Shown: piece by piece, positions 31,947 through 40,172 of the stretch
Position numbering within the stretch: the first letter of the stretch is position 1
Layout of the letters: every line of letters starts with the position of its first letter
Assembly (NCBI RefSeq): GCF_021261325.1
Contig: NZ_JAJSBI010000003.1
Location: 248,001-312,000 of the forward strand
Source of the DNA: Streptomyces guryensis
Lineage (GTDB): Bacteria > Actinomycetota > Actinomycetes > Streptomycetales > Streptomycetaceae
Length of the DNA: 64,000 nt
Reading direction: 5' to 3'
Made by a program: the position numbers and the translations under genes
The notes under the pieces: generated by a model
Database searches by the model: none
What the model saw: only the letters and a program-made list of their open reading frames with translations
What the model was told of the DNA's origin: nothing

Positions 31947-32375
31947 ATGGCGACGAAGCGTATGACCCCAGGTTTCTCCGACCAGGTGATGGGCCTGGTC
32001 AAGTCCCTCCGCACCGATGCCCCCGACTGTGTCGCCTCGGGCGTCGTCGACATGTCCACCGGCATGCTGCTCTCGTACGAGACCGTCGACAACCACCCGC
32101 CCGAGGTCCTGGACCTGCTGGCCGGCGCGACCCTCGACCTGTTCCAGGGACGCACGGTCGCGATGATCGAGGACGTCTTCAAGGAGCGCCGCGGGATCCA
32201 GAGCGACAACCACTTCTTCCAGGAGATCCTGGTCAACAGCGACAACCTCACGCATCTGTTCGTGCGCATGAACGAGCAGCAGGACGTCGTCGCCGTCGTC
32301 GTCTGCCGCAAGTCGGTCAACGTGGGCATGCTGTTCGCGCAGGTACGGCGGGTGGTGCGGGAGTACGGCCTGTGA
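31947..32375 (+). CDS. Roadblock/LC7 domain protein (second)
   Basis: A 142-residue protein with the roadblock layout: ASGVVDMSTGMLLSYETVDN (beta hairpin), LLAGATLDLFQGRTVAMIED (helix), and HLFVRMNEQQDVVAVVVCRK (last strands). It is diverged from the first roadblock protein. The pair lacks the DUF742 and GTPase genes that accompany roadblock proteins in streptomycete conservons, at least in this window. A perfect 14-bp terminator hairpin follows the stop. Confidence 0.8.
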   Translation: MATKRMTPGFSDQVMGLVKSLRTDAPDCVASGVVDMSTGMLLSYETVDNHPPEVLDLLAGATLDLFQGRTVAMIEDVFKERRGIQSDNHFFQEILVNSDNLTHLFVRMNEQQDVVAVVVCRKSVNVGMLFAQVRRVVREYGL

Positions 32376-32380
32376 ACGGA

Positions 32381-32413
32381 CAGGGCCCCTCCCCGCAACG
32401 GGGAGGGGCCCTG
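32381..32413. terminator. Bidirectional terminator between convergent genes
   Basis: CAGGGCCCCTCCCC pairs with GGGGAGGGGCCCTG (14 bp) around the loop GCAAC. It begins 6 bp after the roadblock stop and lies 17 bp from the end of the convergent ABC permease gene, so it can serve both. Confidence 0.85.
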
Positions 32414-32429
32414 GGCCCGCTTGTTCCCG

Positions 32430-34763
32430 CTACTCGGTGCGCAGCCCGTCCGGGCGCATCAGCCGCAGCAGCGGGGGCAGGCTGAGCAGGGTCACAGCGA
32501 GGACGACTGCCGCGCCGATCCCCGTCATCGACAGCACGCTCGCCCAGTCCACGGTCACCGTCTCGCCGGTCATCCGCAGCAGCACCGCGCCCAGCGTCAG
32601 CCCGACCGCGGACGCCAGCAGCAGGCCCAGCGCGATCGGGATCGCCGTCTGCCACAGCACCGACAGGCTCAGCGTGCGGCGCCGGGTACCGAAGGCGACC
32701 AGCGAGGACAGCAGCTTCTTGCGCTCGCGCAGCTGCTCCAGCTGGGAGACCAGCAGGCTCGCGCCGATCAGCAGCAGCACGCAGGTCGCGCCGACGAACA
32801 GACCGTTGCGGATGGACCGGAACTGCAGCGACTGCTCGCTGCTCGCCAGCGTGTACACGTCCGCCAGCGGGTCCAGCCGTGCGGCGGTGTTGCGCGCGTA
32901 GTCGTACGCGTCCCGCACCGACTCGTCCATCGAGAGGTACACCTGCTGGCGCAGACCGGCCGCCGCGGCCTCGGGCAGCGCGCCCGGCGTGAAGAGCAGG
33001 CCGCTGCGCGCGTAGCCGGTGGGATCCTGGTGCTGTCCCGCCGTCCTCATGCCCGAGGGCACCTTCCACGCCACCGGGTGGCTCGTCGTCCCGCTGTAGG
33101 CCGGGTCGAAGTACAGGGTGCCGCCCGGCTTGGTGGCCTTCTTCGTGTCGCTGTCGTACTCGCCGCCGAGGATCCGGAAGACGTCGCCGTCCCGGCAGGA
33201 CGTCAGGCGCGACACCTCGCGCAGCTCGGCGCAGCTGCCGACGGCGACCTCCAGCGTGGTGTTGGGATCCTTCGCCCGGTCTCCGACGGAGCCCTGCGAA
33301 AAGGCCGACGCATGGCGTACCCCCTTGGTCCGGGCGAGCTGCCGGCCGACTTCGCTCAGCGGGACGTCGCCGCGCACCATGACCTGCAGCTGAGCCCGGT
33401 TCAGGTCGTTGCCGGTCCGCTTGGTGTAGTCGTGTTCGACCCCGGCGAACAGCATCTGCAGGGCGATCGCCCCGGCCACCGCGACGGCGATGCCGTTGAC
33501 CATGCGGGCTGCCGAGCCACTGCTCAACTGCAGCCTGCGGACTGCCAGTTGCCAGGAGACCGAGCCGGAGTTCAGCCGGGCCACCACGGCCTCGACGACC
33601 CACGGCAGCAGCGCGGTCACGCCGATCAGCAGCAGCACGGTGCCACCGATCACCATCCACTGGTTGAACTGCCCGTTGTGGTTGCCCTGGCCCGTCATCG
33701 GGTACAGCAGCGCGAGACCGCCCAGCGGCAGCAGCAGCCGCCACCACAGGCGCCGCCGCGGCGGTTTCGCCGTACGGACCACGCCGAGCGGTTCGATGAC
33801 GACCCCGCGCAGCGCGAACAGCGTCACCAGGACGGCCGCGGTCGGCACGGCGACCGCGACGAGGGCGACCAGCGCGGGCGCGGGGTTGAGGTCGCTCGGG
33901 AACACGCTGATGTCCCGTACGTCCAGCAGGGCCGCCAGCTGACGCCCCACCAGGAAGAAGACGGTGCCGAGGACGAGGCCGAGCAGGGCCCCGGCCAGGG
34001 CCTCGCCGCCCGCGATCCGGCGGGCCATCCCCCCGTCCGCGCCGACCAGCCTGAGTGCCGCGAGCCTGCGGTCCCGGCGCTCGCCGCCGAAGCGCACGGC
34101 CGCGGCGATGAACACACCGACCGGCAGCAGCAGCACCACGAAGATGATCAGGATGAGCAGGATGAGGATCGGATCCAGCTGGTTCTGCTGGTGCCCGGGT
34201 GAGGGGCCGAAGTAGTTGATGCGCTCGACGCGTCCGTTTTCGAGATGATCCCCGAGTCCCGTCGCGCCCGCGTAGTAGGAGAGCTCGGTGGGCCCGATCA
34301 GCCCGGAGTTCCCGATGGTGCCGGTGATCCGGTACGGGATGCGTTCACGCAGCAGCTTGCCGGAGCCGGACTCGAGCAGCTTCTTCAGTGCCGGCGAGGC
34401 CACCATCTCGCCCTTCGCCGGGAACGTCGCCACGCCCGGCGGTATGGGCGCCCGCGCGCCCTCGCGCTCCAGGAGCCGGCCGCGCACGTCCTTGCTGCGG
34501 AACGTCGTGTCGGCGGAGGCGATGACGAGCGTGTTGTCCGCCTTACGCAGCGTCTTCTGGCTGTACGTGAAGTCGTCCCGGGCAGTCGAGCGCTCGTCGC
34601 GCCGGTGCAGCGCGCTCGGAACCGCCGTGGTGAGCAGCAGCAGCGCCACCCCGAGCCCGACGCCGACGGCCGTCAGCAGGGCCCGGACCCATCCCTCGCG
34701 TCCGCCGGTGAAGGCGAACCGAACCCCCATGGCCAGATCGTCGGCCCACTGCCGCATCTTCAT
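32430..34763 (-). CDS. FtsX-like ABC transporter permease
   Basis: A 777-residue MacB/FtsX-type permease. The N-terminal membrane segment is WVRALLTAVGVGLGVALLLL, followed by a large extracytoplasmic domain, three segments near 210-330 (ILILLILIIFVVLLLPVGVF), a second set from about 370, another extracytoplasmic domain, and three C-terminal segments. This is the ten-helix, two-repeat arrangement of streptomycete exporters. The ATG at 34763 overlaps the stop of the ATPase gene (ATGA); an upstream extension of the open frame runs through the ATPase gene and is not used. Substrate unknown, possibly an antibiotic or lipid. Confidence 0.9.
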   Translation of the reverse strand: MKMRQWADDLAMGVRFAFTGGREGWVRALLTAVGVGLGVALLLLTTAVPSALHRRDERSTARDDFTYSQKTLRKADNTLVIASADTTFRSKDVRGRLLEREGARAPIPPGVATFPAKGEMVASPALKKLLESGSGKLLRERIPYRITGTIGNSGLIGPTELSYYAGATGLGDHLENGRVERINYFGPSPGHQQNQLDPILILLILIIFVVLLLPVGVFIAAAVRFGGERRDRRLAALRLVGADGGMARRIAGGEALAGALLGLVLGTVFFLVGRQLAALLDVRDISVFPSDLNPAPALVALVAVAVPTAAVLVTLFALRGVVIEPLGVVRTAKPPRRRLWWRLLLPLGGLALLYPMTGQGNHNGQFNQWMVIGGTVLLLIGVTALLPWVVEAVVARLNSGSVSWQLAVRRLQLSSGSAARMVNGIAVAVAGAIALQMLFAGVEHDYTKRTGNDLNRAQLQVMVRGDVPLSEVGRQLARTKGVRHASAFSQGSVGDRAKDPNTTLEVAVGSCAELREVSRLTSCRDGDVFRILGGEYDSDTKKATKPGGTLYFDPAYSGTTSHPVAWKVPSGMRTAGQHQDPTGYARSGLLFTPGALPEAAAAGLRQQVYLSMDESVRDAYDYARNTAARLDPLADVYTLASSEQSLQFRSIRNGLFVGATCVLLLIGASLLVSQLEQLRERKKLLSSLVAFGTRRRTLSLSVLWQTAIPIALGLLLASAVGLTLGAVLLRMTGETVTVDWASVLSMTGIGAAVVLAVTLLSLPPLLRLMRPDGLRTE

Positions 34764-35446
34764 ACGATGCGCTCCATGTCCCGGGACTTGCCGTCGCGTA
34801 CGACGATCTCGCGGTCGGAGTAGGCGGCGACCCGGGCCTCGTGCGTGACGAGTACGACGGCGGCGTTGGTGGAGCGGGCCGCCTCGGTGAGCAGATCCAT
34901 CACGCGCTCGCCGTTCAGGGAGTCGAGCGCGCCGGTGGGCTCGTCGGCGAAGAGCACCCGGGGGCTGGTGACCAGGGCTCGGGCCACGGCGACGCGCTGC
35001 CCTTGCCCGCCGGAGACCTCGCCGGGCCGCTTCTTCGCGAGGTCGTCGACCTCCAGCCGTTCCATCCACGTCAGCGCGGTCCGCTCGGCCTGCTTGCGGG
35101 AGGTGCCGTTCAGTCTCAGCGGCAGGGCGACGTTCTCGACGCAGGTCAGCTCGGGTACGAGCTGGCCGAACTGGAACACGAAGCCGAACTCGGAGCGCCT
35201 GAGCGCACTGCGTTCGGCATCGCTCATGGTCGCCATCTCGCGGCCGGCGTACAGGATCGACCCGGAGTCGGGCGTCACGATCCCGGCGAGGCAGTGCAGC
35301 AGCGTCGACTTGCCGGAGCCGGAGGGGCCCATCACGGCGACGACCTCGCCGGGGTGGATGGAGAAGTCGGCGCCGTCGAGCGCGGTGGTCGGCCCGTACG
35401 CCTTGTGCAGTTCGTCGGCGACGAGCAGGGAACCTGCGGGAGTCAC
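34760..35446 (-). CDS. ABC transporter ATP-binding protein (LolD/MacB type)
   Basis: A 228-residue ATPase with Walker A GPSGSGKSTLLHCLAG, the Q loop in FGFVFQFGQLVPELTC, the signature GEVSGGQGQRVAVARAL, Walker B VLFADEPTGALDS and the switch His in VVLVTHEARVAA. The MacB-type DEPTGALD pattern fits its FtsX-like permease partner. It starts with GTG at 35446, overlapping the PadR stop (GTGA), and its own stop overlaps the permease start, so three genes are translated as a unit. Confidence 0.95.
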   Translation of the reverse strand: MTPAGSLLVADELHKAYGPTTALDGADFSIHPGEVVAVMGPSGSGKSTLLHCLAGIVTPDSGSILYAGREMATMSDAERSALRRSEFGFVFQFGQLVPELTCVENVALPLRLNGTSRKQAERTALTWMERLEVDDLAKKRPGEVSGGQGQRVAVARALVTSPRVLFADEPTGALDSLNGERVMDLLTEAARSTNAAVVLVTHEARVAAYSDREIVVRDGKSRDMERIV

Positions 35447-35967
35447 TTGGCCACCGCCTCCGCGAGTTTGTCGAGGCGTGCGGTGGTGAGCTCCAGCCAG
35501 CGCAGGTCGGCTTCGAGGTGGAACAGGGCGTGGTCGCAGATGAGCTGGTCGGCCAGGTCACCCTTGCGCTTGCGGTCGGTGAGGATCCGCATCATCCGCA
35601 GGTGCTCGGAGCGCTGCGTGTCGAGGATGTCGGCCGCGTTGCGGTGGGTGAGCAGGGCGAGGACGACCTTGGTGTACAGCGTGGACTGCAGATACGGCTC
35701 GGGCGCTTCCGGCGTCGCGAGCCAGCGCTCCACGTCGGTGATCCCGGCGTCGGTGATGGCGTACCGCTTGCGCTCGGGCCCGCCGCCCGCCTCGATGCCG
35801 TCGACCTCGACGAGCCCGTTCTTCAGCAGGCGGGACATCGTCGAGTAGACCTGGCCGTAGTGCAGCGGCCGGTCGTGACCGAACTTCTCGTCGAAGGCCC
35901 GCTTCAGGTCGTAGCCGTGGCGGGGCCCTGACTCCAGGAGCCCTAGAAGGGTGTGACCGATGGACAT
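35443..35967 (-). CDS. PadR-family transcriptional regulator
   Basis: A 174-residue regulator: winged helix at the N-terminus (GHTLLGLLESGPRHGYDLKR, HYGQVYSTMSRLLKNGLVEV, then the ERKRYAITDAGITDVERWL wing) and a C-terminal helical dimerisation domain typical of PadR subfamily 2 (DTQRSEHLRMMRILTDRKRK). The ATG at 35967 has TAGAGT 7 nt upstream and no ribosome site, so the mRNA is probably leaderless. It is the first gene of an operon with the ABC exporter, which it probably represses until a substrate drug is present. Confidence 0.92.
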   Translation of the reverse strand: MSIGHTLLGLLESGPRHGYDLKRAFDEKFGHDRPLHYGQVYSTMSRLLKNGLVEVDGIEAGGGPERKRYAITDAGITDVERWLATPEAPEPYLQSTLYTKVVLALLTHRNAADILDTQRSEHLRMMRILTDRKRKGDLADQLICDHALFHLEADLRWLELTTARLDKLAEAVAK

Positions 35968-35974
35968 GTCCACG

Positions 35975-36010
35975 ACTCTACACATGGTGTATACGCCTTG
36001 TGTATACGCC
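35975..36010 (-). promoter_or_regulatory. PadR operon promoter with two GTGTATACGCC repeats
   Basis: The 11-bp sequence GTGTATACGCC occurs at 35987-35997 and 36000-36010, a direct repeat with a 13-bp period, each with a GTATAC palindromic centre. TAGAGT (minus strand 35980-35975) is the likely -10 box. The repeats cover the region between -10 and -35 and are the likely PadR operator. Confidence 0.7.
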
Positions 36011-36128
36011 TGGTGTTCAGATCATGGCGGAGCGCACAGCTGGGGCACAGCTGCGCAGGTGGGGGCCGATTGTCATGGTTCGGTAACGACTTCGGGAAGC
36101 GGCCCGGTCCGGCCCTCCCGAGGTACAC

Positions 36129-36300
36129 GGACAAGGCTGCCTCAGTCGCATCCAGCCTGTCTGGCGTGCTGGGACAAGGCCGCCTCAATCGCATCCAGGC
36201 CGTCCGGCGTACACGGGCAAGGCCGCCTCAGTCACATCCAGCCCGTCCGGCGTTTGAGGACGAGGCCGTTCAGGCCGATGGGGGTCTGGGGGCGGAGCCC
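36129..36300. repeat. 43-bp tandem repeats leading into a dispersed intergenic repeat
   Basis: Three imperfect 43-bp units start at 36129, 36172 and 36215, each with CAAGGC-GCCTCA-TC-CATCCAG-C-GTC-GGCGT. The third runs into the dispersed element ending GAGGACGAGGCCGTTCAGGCCG and a GGGGGC-GGA-GCCCCC hairpin (36288-36302). The left end of the repeats lies in the noncoding stretch between the PadR and RHH genes; the right end encodes the RHH protein's C-terminus on the minus strand. Confidence 0.85.
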
Positions 36301-36527
36301 CCGGGCGGCCGTCCACGACGGGGAATCGGCTTCGCCTCCCCCGGCAACCTCCCCGCCTCCGCGAGAGCACGCCGCAGCAAGAACTCGATCTGCGCGTTCG
36401 CAGAACGCAGTTCGTCACCGGCCCAACGGGCAAGCGCCTCGTACACCGAAGGATCCAACCGCAGCAGCACCTGCTTGCGCTGCTGCGGCCGGCGCCCGGG
36501 CGAAGCACCCTCGGAGGGGTCCGTCAC
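36270..36527 (-). CDS. Small ribbon-helix-helix-like protein
   Basis: An 85-residue protein starting from a GTG that overlaps the SPFH stop (GTGA). The core QQRKQVLLRLDPSVYEALAR followed by WAGDELRSANAQIEFLLRRAL is an Arc/MetJ-like ribbon-helix-helix DNA-binding domain. The C-terminal 14 residues (GRPPGGSAPRPPSA) are encoded by the dispersed repeat and were probably acquired from it. It may be the regulator of its own SPFH operon through the palindrome at 37509-37522. Confidence 0.78.
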   Translation of the reverse strand: MTDPSEGASPGRRPQQRKQVLLRLDPSVYEALARWAGDELRSANAQIEFLLRRALAEAGRLPGEAKPIPRRGRPPGGSAPRPPSA

Positions 36528-37441
36528 TGGTAGAGGGTCCCGGTGTTGAGCACGGGCTGCGGCGCGCGGTCCCCGCACAGCACCACCATCAGGTTGGACA
36601 CCATCGCCGCCTTCCGCTCCTCGTCCAGTTCCACGATGCCCTGCTCGGCGATCCGGGCCAGCGCCGCCTCGACCATCCCCACCGCTCCGTCCACGATCTG
36701 CCGCCGGGCCGCGACGACCGCCCCGGCCTGCTGCCGCTGAAGCATCGCCGAGGCGATCTCGGGAGCGTACGCGAGATGCGTGAAGCGCGACTCGATGATC
36801 TGCACACCGGCCGCCTCCACGCGCGCGTGCAGTTCGGCGGCGAGCTTCTCGGTGATTTCCTCCGCGTTGCCACGCAGTGAGAGCCCGCCCTCGTCGTGGG
36901 CGTCGTACGGGTACTCGATGGCGATGTGCCGCACGGCCGCCTCGGTCTGTGTGGCGACGAACTCCAGGTAGTTGTCCACCTCGAAGGTGGCCTGCGCGGT
37001 GTCCCGCACCTTCCACACCACGACCGCGGCCAGCTCGATCGGATTGCCGTAGGCGTCGTTGACCTTGAGGACGGCGGTCTCGTGGTTGCGTACGCGCGTG
37101 GAGATCTTCGTGCGCGAGGTGAAGGGGTTCACCCAGCGCAGGCCGTCCTGCCGGATCGTCCCCCGGTAGCGCCCGAAGAGCTGGACGACCCGCGCCTCGC
37201 CCGGCGCCACGGTGTTGAGTCCGCGCAGCGAGATCAGCGCGGCGACGAGGACGACGGCACCGCCGGCCGCGAAGGCGGGATTTGCCTGCGCAGCCGCGAA
37301 CAGAACGCCGGCGACCAGGAGTCCGAGCAAACCGAGCAGGAGCGCGAGCGCGCCGCCGATGCTGTGCGCGGTGAACTCCCGGACGCGGGGCGCGGGCATC
37401 TCCGGTATGTCGGCGTCGGGAGTGTTGTCGTGTATCGGCAT
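36524..37441 (-). CDS. SPFH/Band 7 domain membrane protein
   Basis: A 305-residue protein. Two hydrophobic segments at residues 26-72 (SIGGALALLLGLLGLLVAGV, then NPAFAAGGAVVLVAALISL) are followed by an SPFH domain: TVAPGEARVVQLFGRYRGTI, RTKISTRVRNHETAVLKVND, VEAAGVQIIESRFTHLAYAP. SPFH proteins form ring or cage assemblies that organise membrane microdomains. The Ala/Glu-rich helix near RIAEQGIVELDEERKAAMVS ends the protein. The start is the ATG at 37441. The gene is coupled to the RHH gene downstream. Confidence 0.9.
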   Translation of the reverse strand: MPIHDNTPDADIPEMPAPRVREFTAHSIGGALALLLGLLGLLVAGVLFAAAQANPAFAAGGAVVLVAALISLRGLNTVAPGEARVVQLFGRYRGTIRQDGLRWVNPFTSRTKISTRVRNHETAVLKVNDAYGNPIELAAVVVWKVRDTAQATFEVDNYLEFVATQTEAAVRHIAIEYPYDAHDEGGLSLRGNAEEITEKLAAELHARVEAAGVQIIESRFTHLAYAPEIASAMLQRQQAGAVVAARRQIVDGAVGMVEAALARIAEQGIVELDEERKAAMVSNLMVVLCGDRAPQPVLNTGTLYQ

Positions 37442-37508
37442 GGGTGGTCCCCCGTTGTCGTGGTGCGGTTCGGTCGTAGTGCCCTCAAGCGAAAGCACGT
37501 ACTTATCC

Positions 37509-37522
37509 AAGTGATATCACTT
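37509..37522. promoter_or_regulatory. 14-bp perfect palindrome upstream of the SPFH operon
   Basis: AAGTGATATCACTT is a perfect palindrome centred about 75 bp before the SPFH start codon, in a locally AT-rich patch. On the minus strand it is followed by GGATAAGT, a possible -10 region. Symmetric sites of this kind are bound by dimeric regulators; the RHH protein of the same operon is the nearest candidate. Confidence 0.7.
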
Positions 37523-37688
37523 TACCCCGCCGGGGCAACCCTGAACCCCTGTCGGCCGTCGGTTCCATCGGGGCGGGTGCTGATTGTCACGTCCGCAAAA
37601 GAGCGGATCCACCGACCTTTGTCACATCTCCCGGTGTTAGCTTTCTGAGCTGACCTGTGCTGTGAACCTGTGTGGCAGATGAGCACAC

Positions 37689-40115
37689 ATGAACGAAGCG
37701 GAGCGGAACGGACCCATGGGACGAGCGGAAGAGAGACGAGCGCGACAGCGTGGTGGCCGCCGCGCGGCGCCCCCCACACGCTCGTCCGGGACGGAGTCGT
37801 CAGAGGCCGAGCCCACCGTCATAGGCGGCCGGGCCGCGGCTCGCCGGGCGGCCCAGGGCAAGAGCAAGGGCAAGGCGGGCAAGGACGGCAGGAGCTTCAT
37901 ACGCCGGCTGTTCACCTGGAAGAAGATCGTCGGGACCTTCTTCGCGTTCTGCCTGCTCGGCATGGGTGCCTTCGTCGCGCTGTACATGATGATCAAGGTC
38001 CCCGAAGCCGGCAACGGCGACGCGACGCTGCAGAGCAACGTCTACAAGTACAGCGACGGCTCGCTGCTGACGCGCGACGGCCAGAAGAACCGCGAGATCG
38101 TCGACCTGTCCAAGGTCCCCAAGCCCGTCCAGCACACCTTCGTCGCCGCCGAGAACAAGACCTTCTACCAGGACAACGGCGTCGACCTCCGGGGCACCGC
38201 CCGAGGCATCTTCAACACGCTCTCCGGCAAGGGCGCGCAGGGCGGTTCGACGATCACCCAGCAGTACGTCAAGAACTACTACCTGACGCAGAACCAGACC
38301 GTCTCGCGCAAGCTGAAGGAACTGGTCATCTCGCTGAAGCTGGACCGGACGAAGTCCAAGGACTACATCCTCGCCGGCTACATCAACACCAGCTACTACG
38401 GCCGCGGCGCGTACGGCATCCAGGCCGCCGCGCAGGCCTACTACCACGTCGACGCCCAGAAGCTCGACGTCCAGCAGGGCGCCTACCTTGCCGCGCTCCT
38501 CCAGGCACCGAACCAGTACGACTGGGCGATCGCGACCCCCACCGGCAAGAAGCTGGTGCAGGCCCGCTGGAACTACGTCCTCGACAACATGGTGGAGAAG
38601 GGCTGGCTGGACAAGACCAAGCGTGAGGCCATGACGTTCCCGACGCCCAAGGCGCCCAAGGCGGCGCCGGGCATGGGCGGCCAGACCGGCTACCTGGTGG
38701 ACGCGGCCAACAACCAGCTGGCGAAGCGGCTGGTGACGCAGGGCACGGCCGACAACATCAATGACGCCCTGAACATGGTCAAGGCCGGTGGCTGGACCAT
38801 CACGCTCAACATCGACAAGAAGAAGCAGACGGCGCTGGAGCAGGCCGCCAAGTCACAGCTGACCAGCAAGCTCGACCCGAAGAAGCGCTCGGTCGACGCG
38901 GAGGTACAGGCCGGTGCCGCCTCCGTGAACCCGAAGACGGGCGCGGTCGTCGCGATGTACGGCGGGCAGGACTACTACAAGCACTACCGCAACAACGCGA
39001 CCCGCACGGACTACCAGCCCGCGTCGACGTTCAAGCCGGTCATCCTCGCCGCCGCCCTGGACGAGGCCGCCCAGACACAGAGCGGCCAGGCCATCGGCGC
39101 GAACACGATCTACGACGGCACCAGCAAGCGCCAGGTCGTGGACAGCAACGGCAACAAGGTCGGCTTCGCCCCCGAGAACGAGGACGACCGGAGCTACGGC
39201 CCCATCACCGTCCAGACGGCGATGAACCAGTCCGTGAACTCCGTCTTCGCGCAGATGGGCGTCGACGTCGGCATGAGCAAGGTGCTCAAGGTCGCGAGCC
39301 AGCTCGGCATGGACACCGCCAACCTCAGGGCGGTGCCCGCGCAGACCCTCGGCACCATGGGCGCGAGCCCGCTGCAGATGGCCGGTGTCTACGCGACCCT
39401 CGACAACCACGGCAAGCAGGTCACCCCGAGCATCATCAAGTCCGTGGAGAACAGCAGGCATTCGGTCACTCTGCCGAACCCGATCGGCAACCAGGTCATC
39501 AGCCCCGAGGCGGCAGACACGGTCACCTCGGTGCTGACGGGCGTGGTCGACGACGGTACGGCCAAGATCTCGGTGCAGCAGAACGCCAACCGCGACGGGC
39601 GCAAGGTCGCCGGCAAAACGGGTACGTCGGACGAGAACCGTTCCGCCTGGTTCAGCGGTTTCACGCCCGACCTGGTCACCTCGGTGGGCCTGTTCGGCGA
39701 GTCCAAGAGCGGCGCTCAGGTCTCGATGTACCACGCGGGCGGACTGCCCCGCGTCAACGGTGGCACCTTCCCTGCGCAGATCTGGGCGGCGTACACCTTC
39801 GGCGTCTCGGCCACGGGCCTCAAGTTCGACCTCAACACGACCCAGGGCGCCGCGGTCCAGCCGACCTGGACGCCGTCGCCCACGTCGTCGCCGAGCCGGA
39901 CGCCCAGTCAGACACCGACGACCAAGAGGCCGACCCAGACGCCGACGCAGACCCCCACGCAGACGCCGACGCAGACGCCGACGCAGACGCCGACGCAGAC
40001 CCCCACGCAGACGCCGACGCAGACGCCGACGCAGACGCCGACGCAGACCCCCACGCAGACGCCGACGCAGACTCCGACGAAGCCGACGGACCCGCTCAAC
40101 CCGAACGGTCAGTAG
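37689..40115 (+). CDS. Bifunctional penicillin-binding protein (class A)
   Basis: An 808-residue class A PBP that polymerises and crosslinks peptidoglycan. A basic cytosolic N-terminus and one membrane anchor (about 75-100, IVGTFFAFCLLGMGAFVALY) precede the GT51 domain with AAENKTFYQDNGVDLRGTAR and KGAQGGSTITQQYVKNYYLT. The transpeptidase has PASTFKP (catalytic Ser), SVNSVF and KTGTSDENRSAWF, all intact. From residue 715 the tail is a Thr/Pro/Gln repeat: TPTQ units in perfect register for about 75 residues. The ATG at 37689 is used; the ATG at 37716, with GGAACGG upstream, is nearly as likely. Confidence 0.95.
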   Translation: MNEAERNGPMGRAEERRARQRGGRRAAPPTRSSGTESSEAEPTVIGGRAAARRAAQGKSKGKAGKDGRSFIRRLFTWKKIVGTFFAFCLLGMGAFVALYMMIKVPEAGNGDATLQSNVYKYSDGSLLTRDGQKNREIVDLSKVPKPVQHTFVAAENKTFYQDNGVDLRGTARGIFNTLSGKGAQGGSTITQQYVKNYYLTQNQTVSRKLKELVISLKLDRTKSKDYILAGYINTSYYGRGAYGIQAAAQAYYHVDAQKLDVQQGAYLAALLQAPNQYDWAIATPTGKKLVQARWNYVLDNMVEKGWLDKTKREAMTFPTPKAPKAAPGMGGQTGYLVDAANNQLAKRLVTQGTADNINDALNMVKAGGWTITLNIDKKKQTALEQAAKSQLTSKLDPKKRSVDAEVQAGAASVNPKTGAVVAMYGGQDYYKHYRNNATRTDYQPASTFKPVILAAALDEAAQTQSGQAIGANTIYDGTSKRQVVDSNGNKVGFAPENEDDRSYGPITVQTAMNQSVNSVFAQMGVDVGMSKVLKVASQLGMDTANLRAVPAQTLGTMGASPLQMAGVYATLDNHGKQVTPSIIKSVENSRHSVTLPNPIGNQVISPEAADTVTSVLTGVVDDGTAKISVQQNANRDGRKVAGKTGTSDENRSAWFSGFTPDLVTSVGLFGESKSGAQVSMYHAGGLPRVNGGTFPAQIWAAYTFGVSATGLKFDLNTTQGAAVQPTWTPSPTSSPSRTPSQTPTTKRPTQTPTQTPTQTPTQTPTQTPTQTPTQTPTQTPTQTPTQTPTQTPTQTPTKPTDPLNPNGQ
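39945..40080 (+). repeat. 12-bp tandem repeats encoding TPTQ units
   Basis: About eleven copies of a 12-bp unit (CAGACGCCGACG and CAGACCCCCACG) lie in phase, encoding Gln-Thr-Pro-Thr. Two unit variants alternate in blocks, suggesting expansion by slippage or unequal exchange. Confidence 0.9.
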
Positions 40116-40127
40116 CAGCGGACGAAA

Positions 40128-40163
40128 GCGAAGGGCGCCCGGTGACAACCGGGCGCCCTTCGC
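40128..40163. terminator. Bidirectional terminator between the PBP and phosphatase genes
   Basis: GCGAAGGGCGCCCGG pairs with CCGGGCGCCCTTCGC (15 bp) around TGACAA. It lies 12 bp after the PBP stop and 9 bp from the end of the convergent phosphatase gene. Confidence 0.9.
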
Positions 40164-40172
40164 GTGCCGCGC

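Noticed and set aside
32430..35561. Single 1043-residue ABC permease/ATPase fusion
   Set aside because: The upstream part runs through the ATPase gene in the wrong frame. The real permease starts at 34763, overlapping the ATPase stop.
39945..40080. CRISPR-like array
   Set aside because: The repeats are contiguous 12-bp coding units without spacers and encode the PBP tail in frame.
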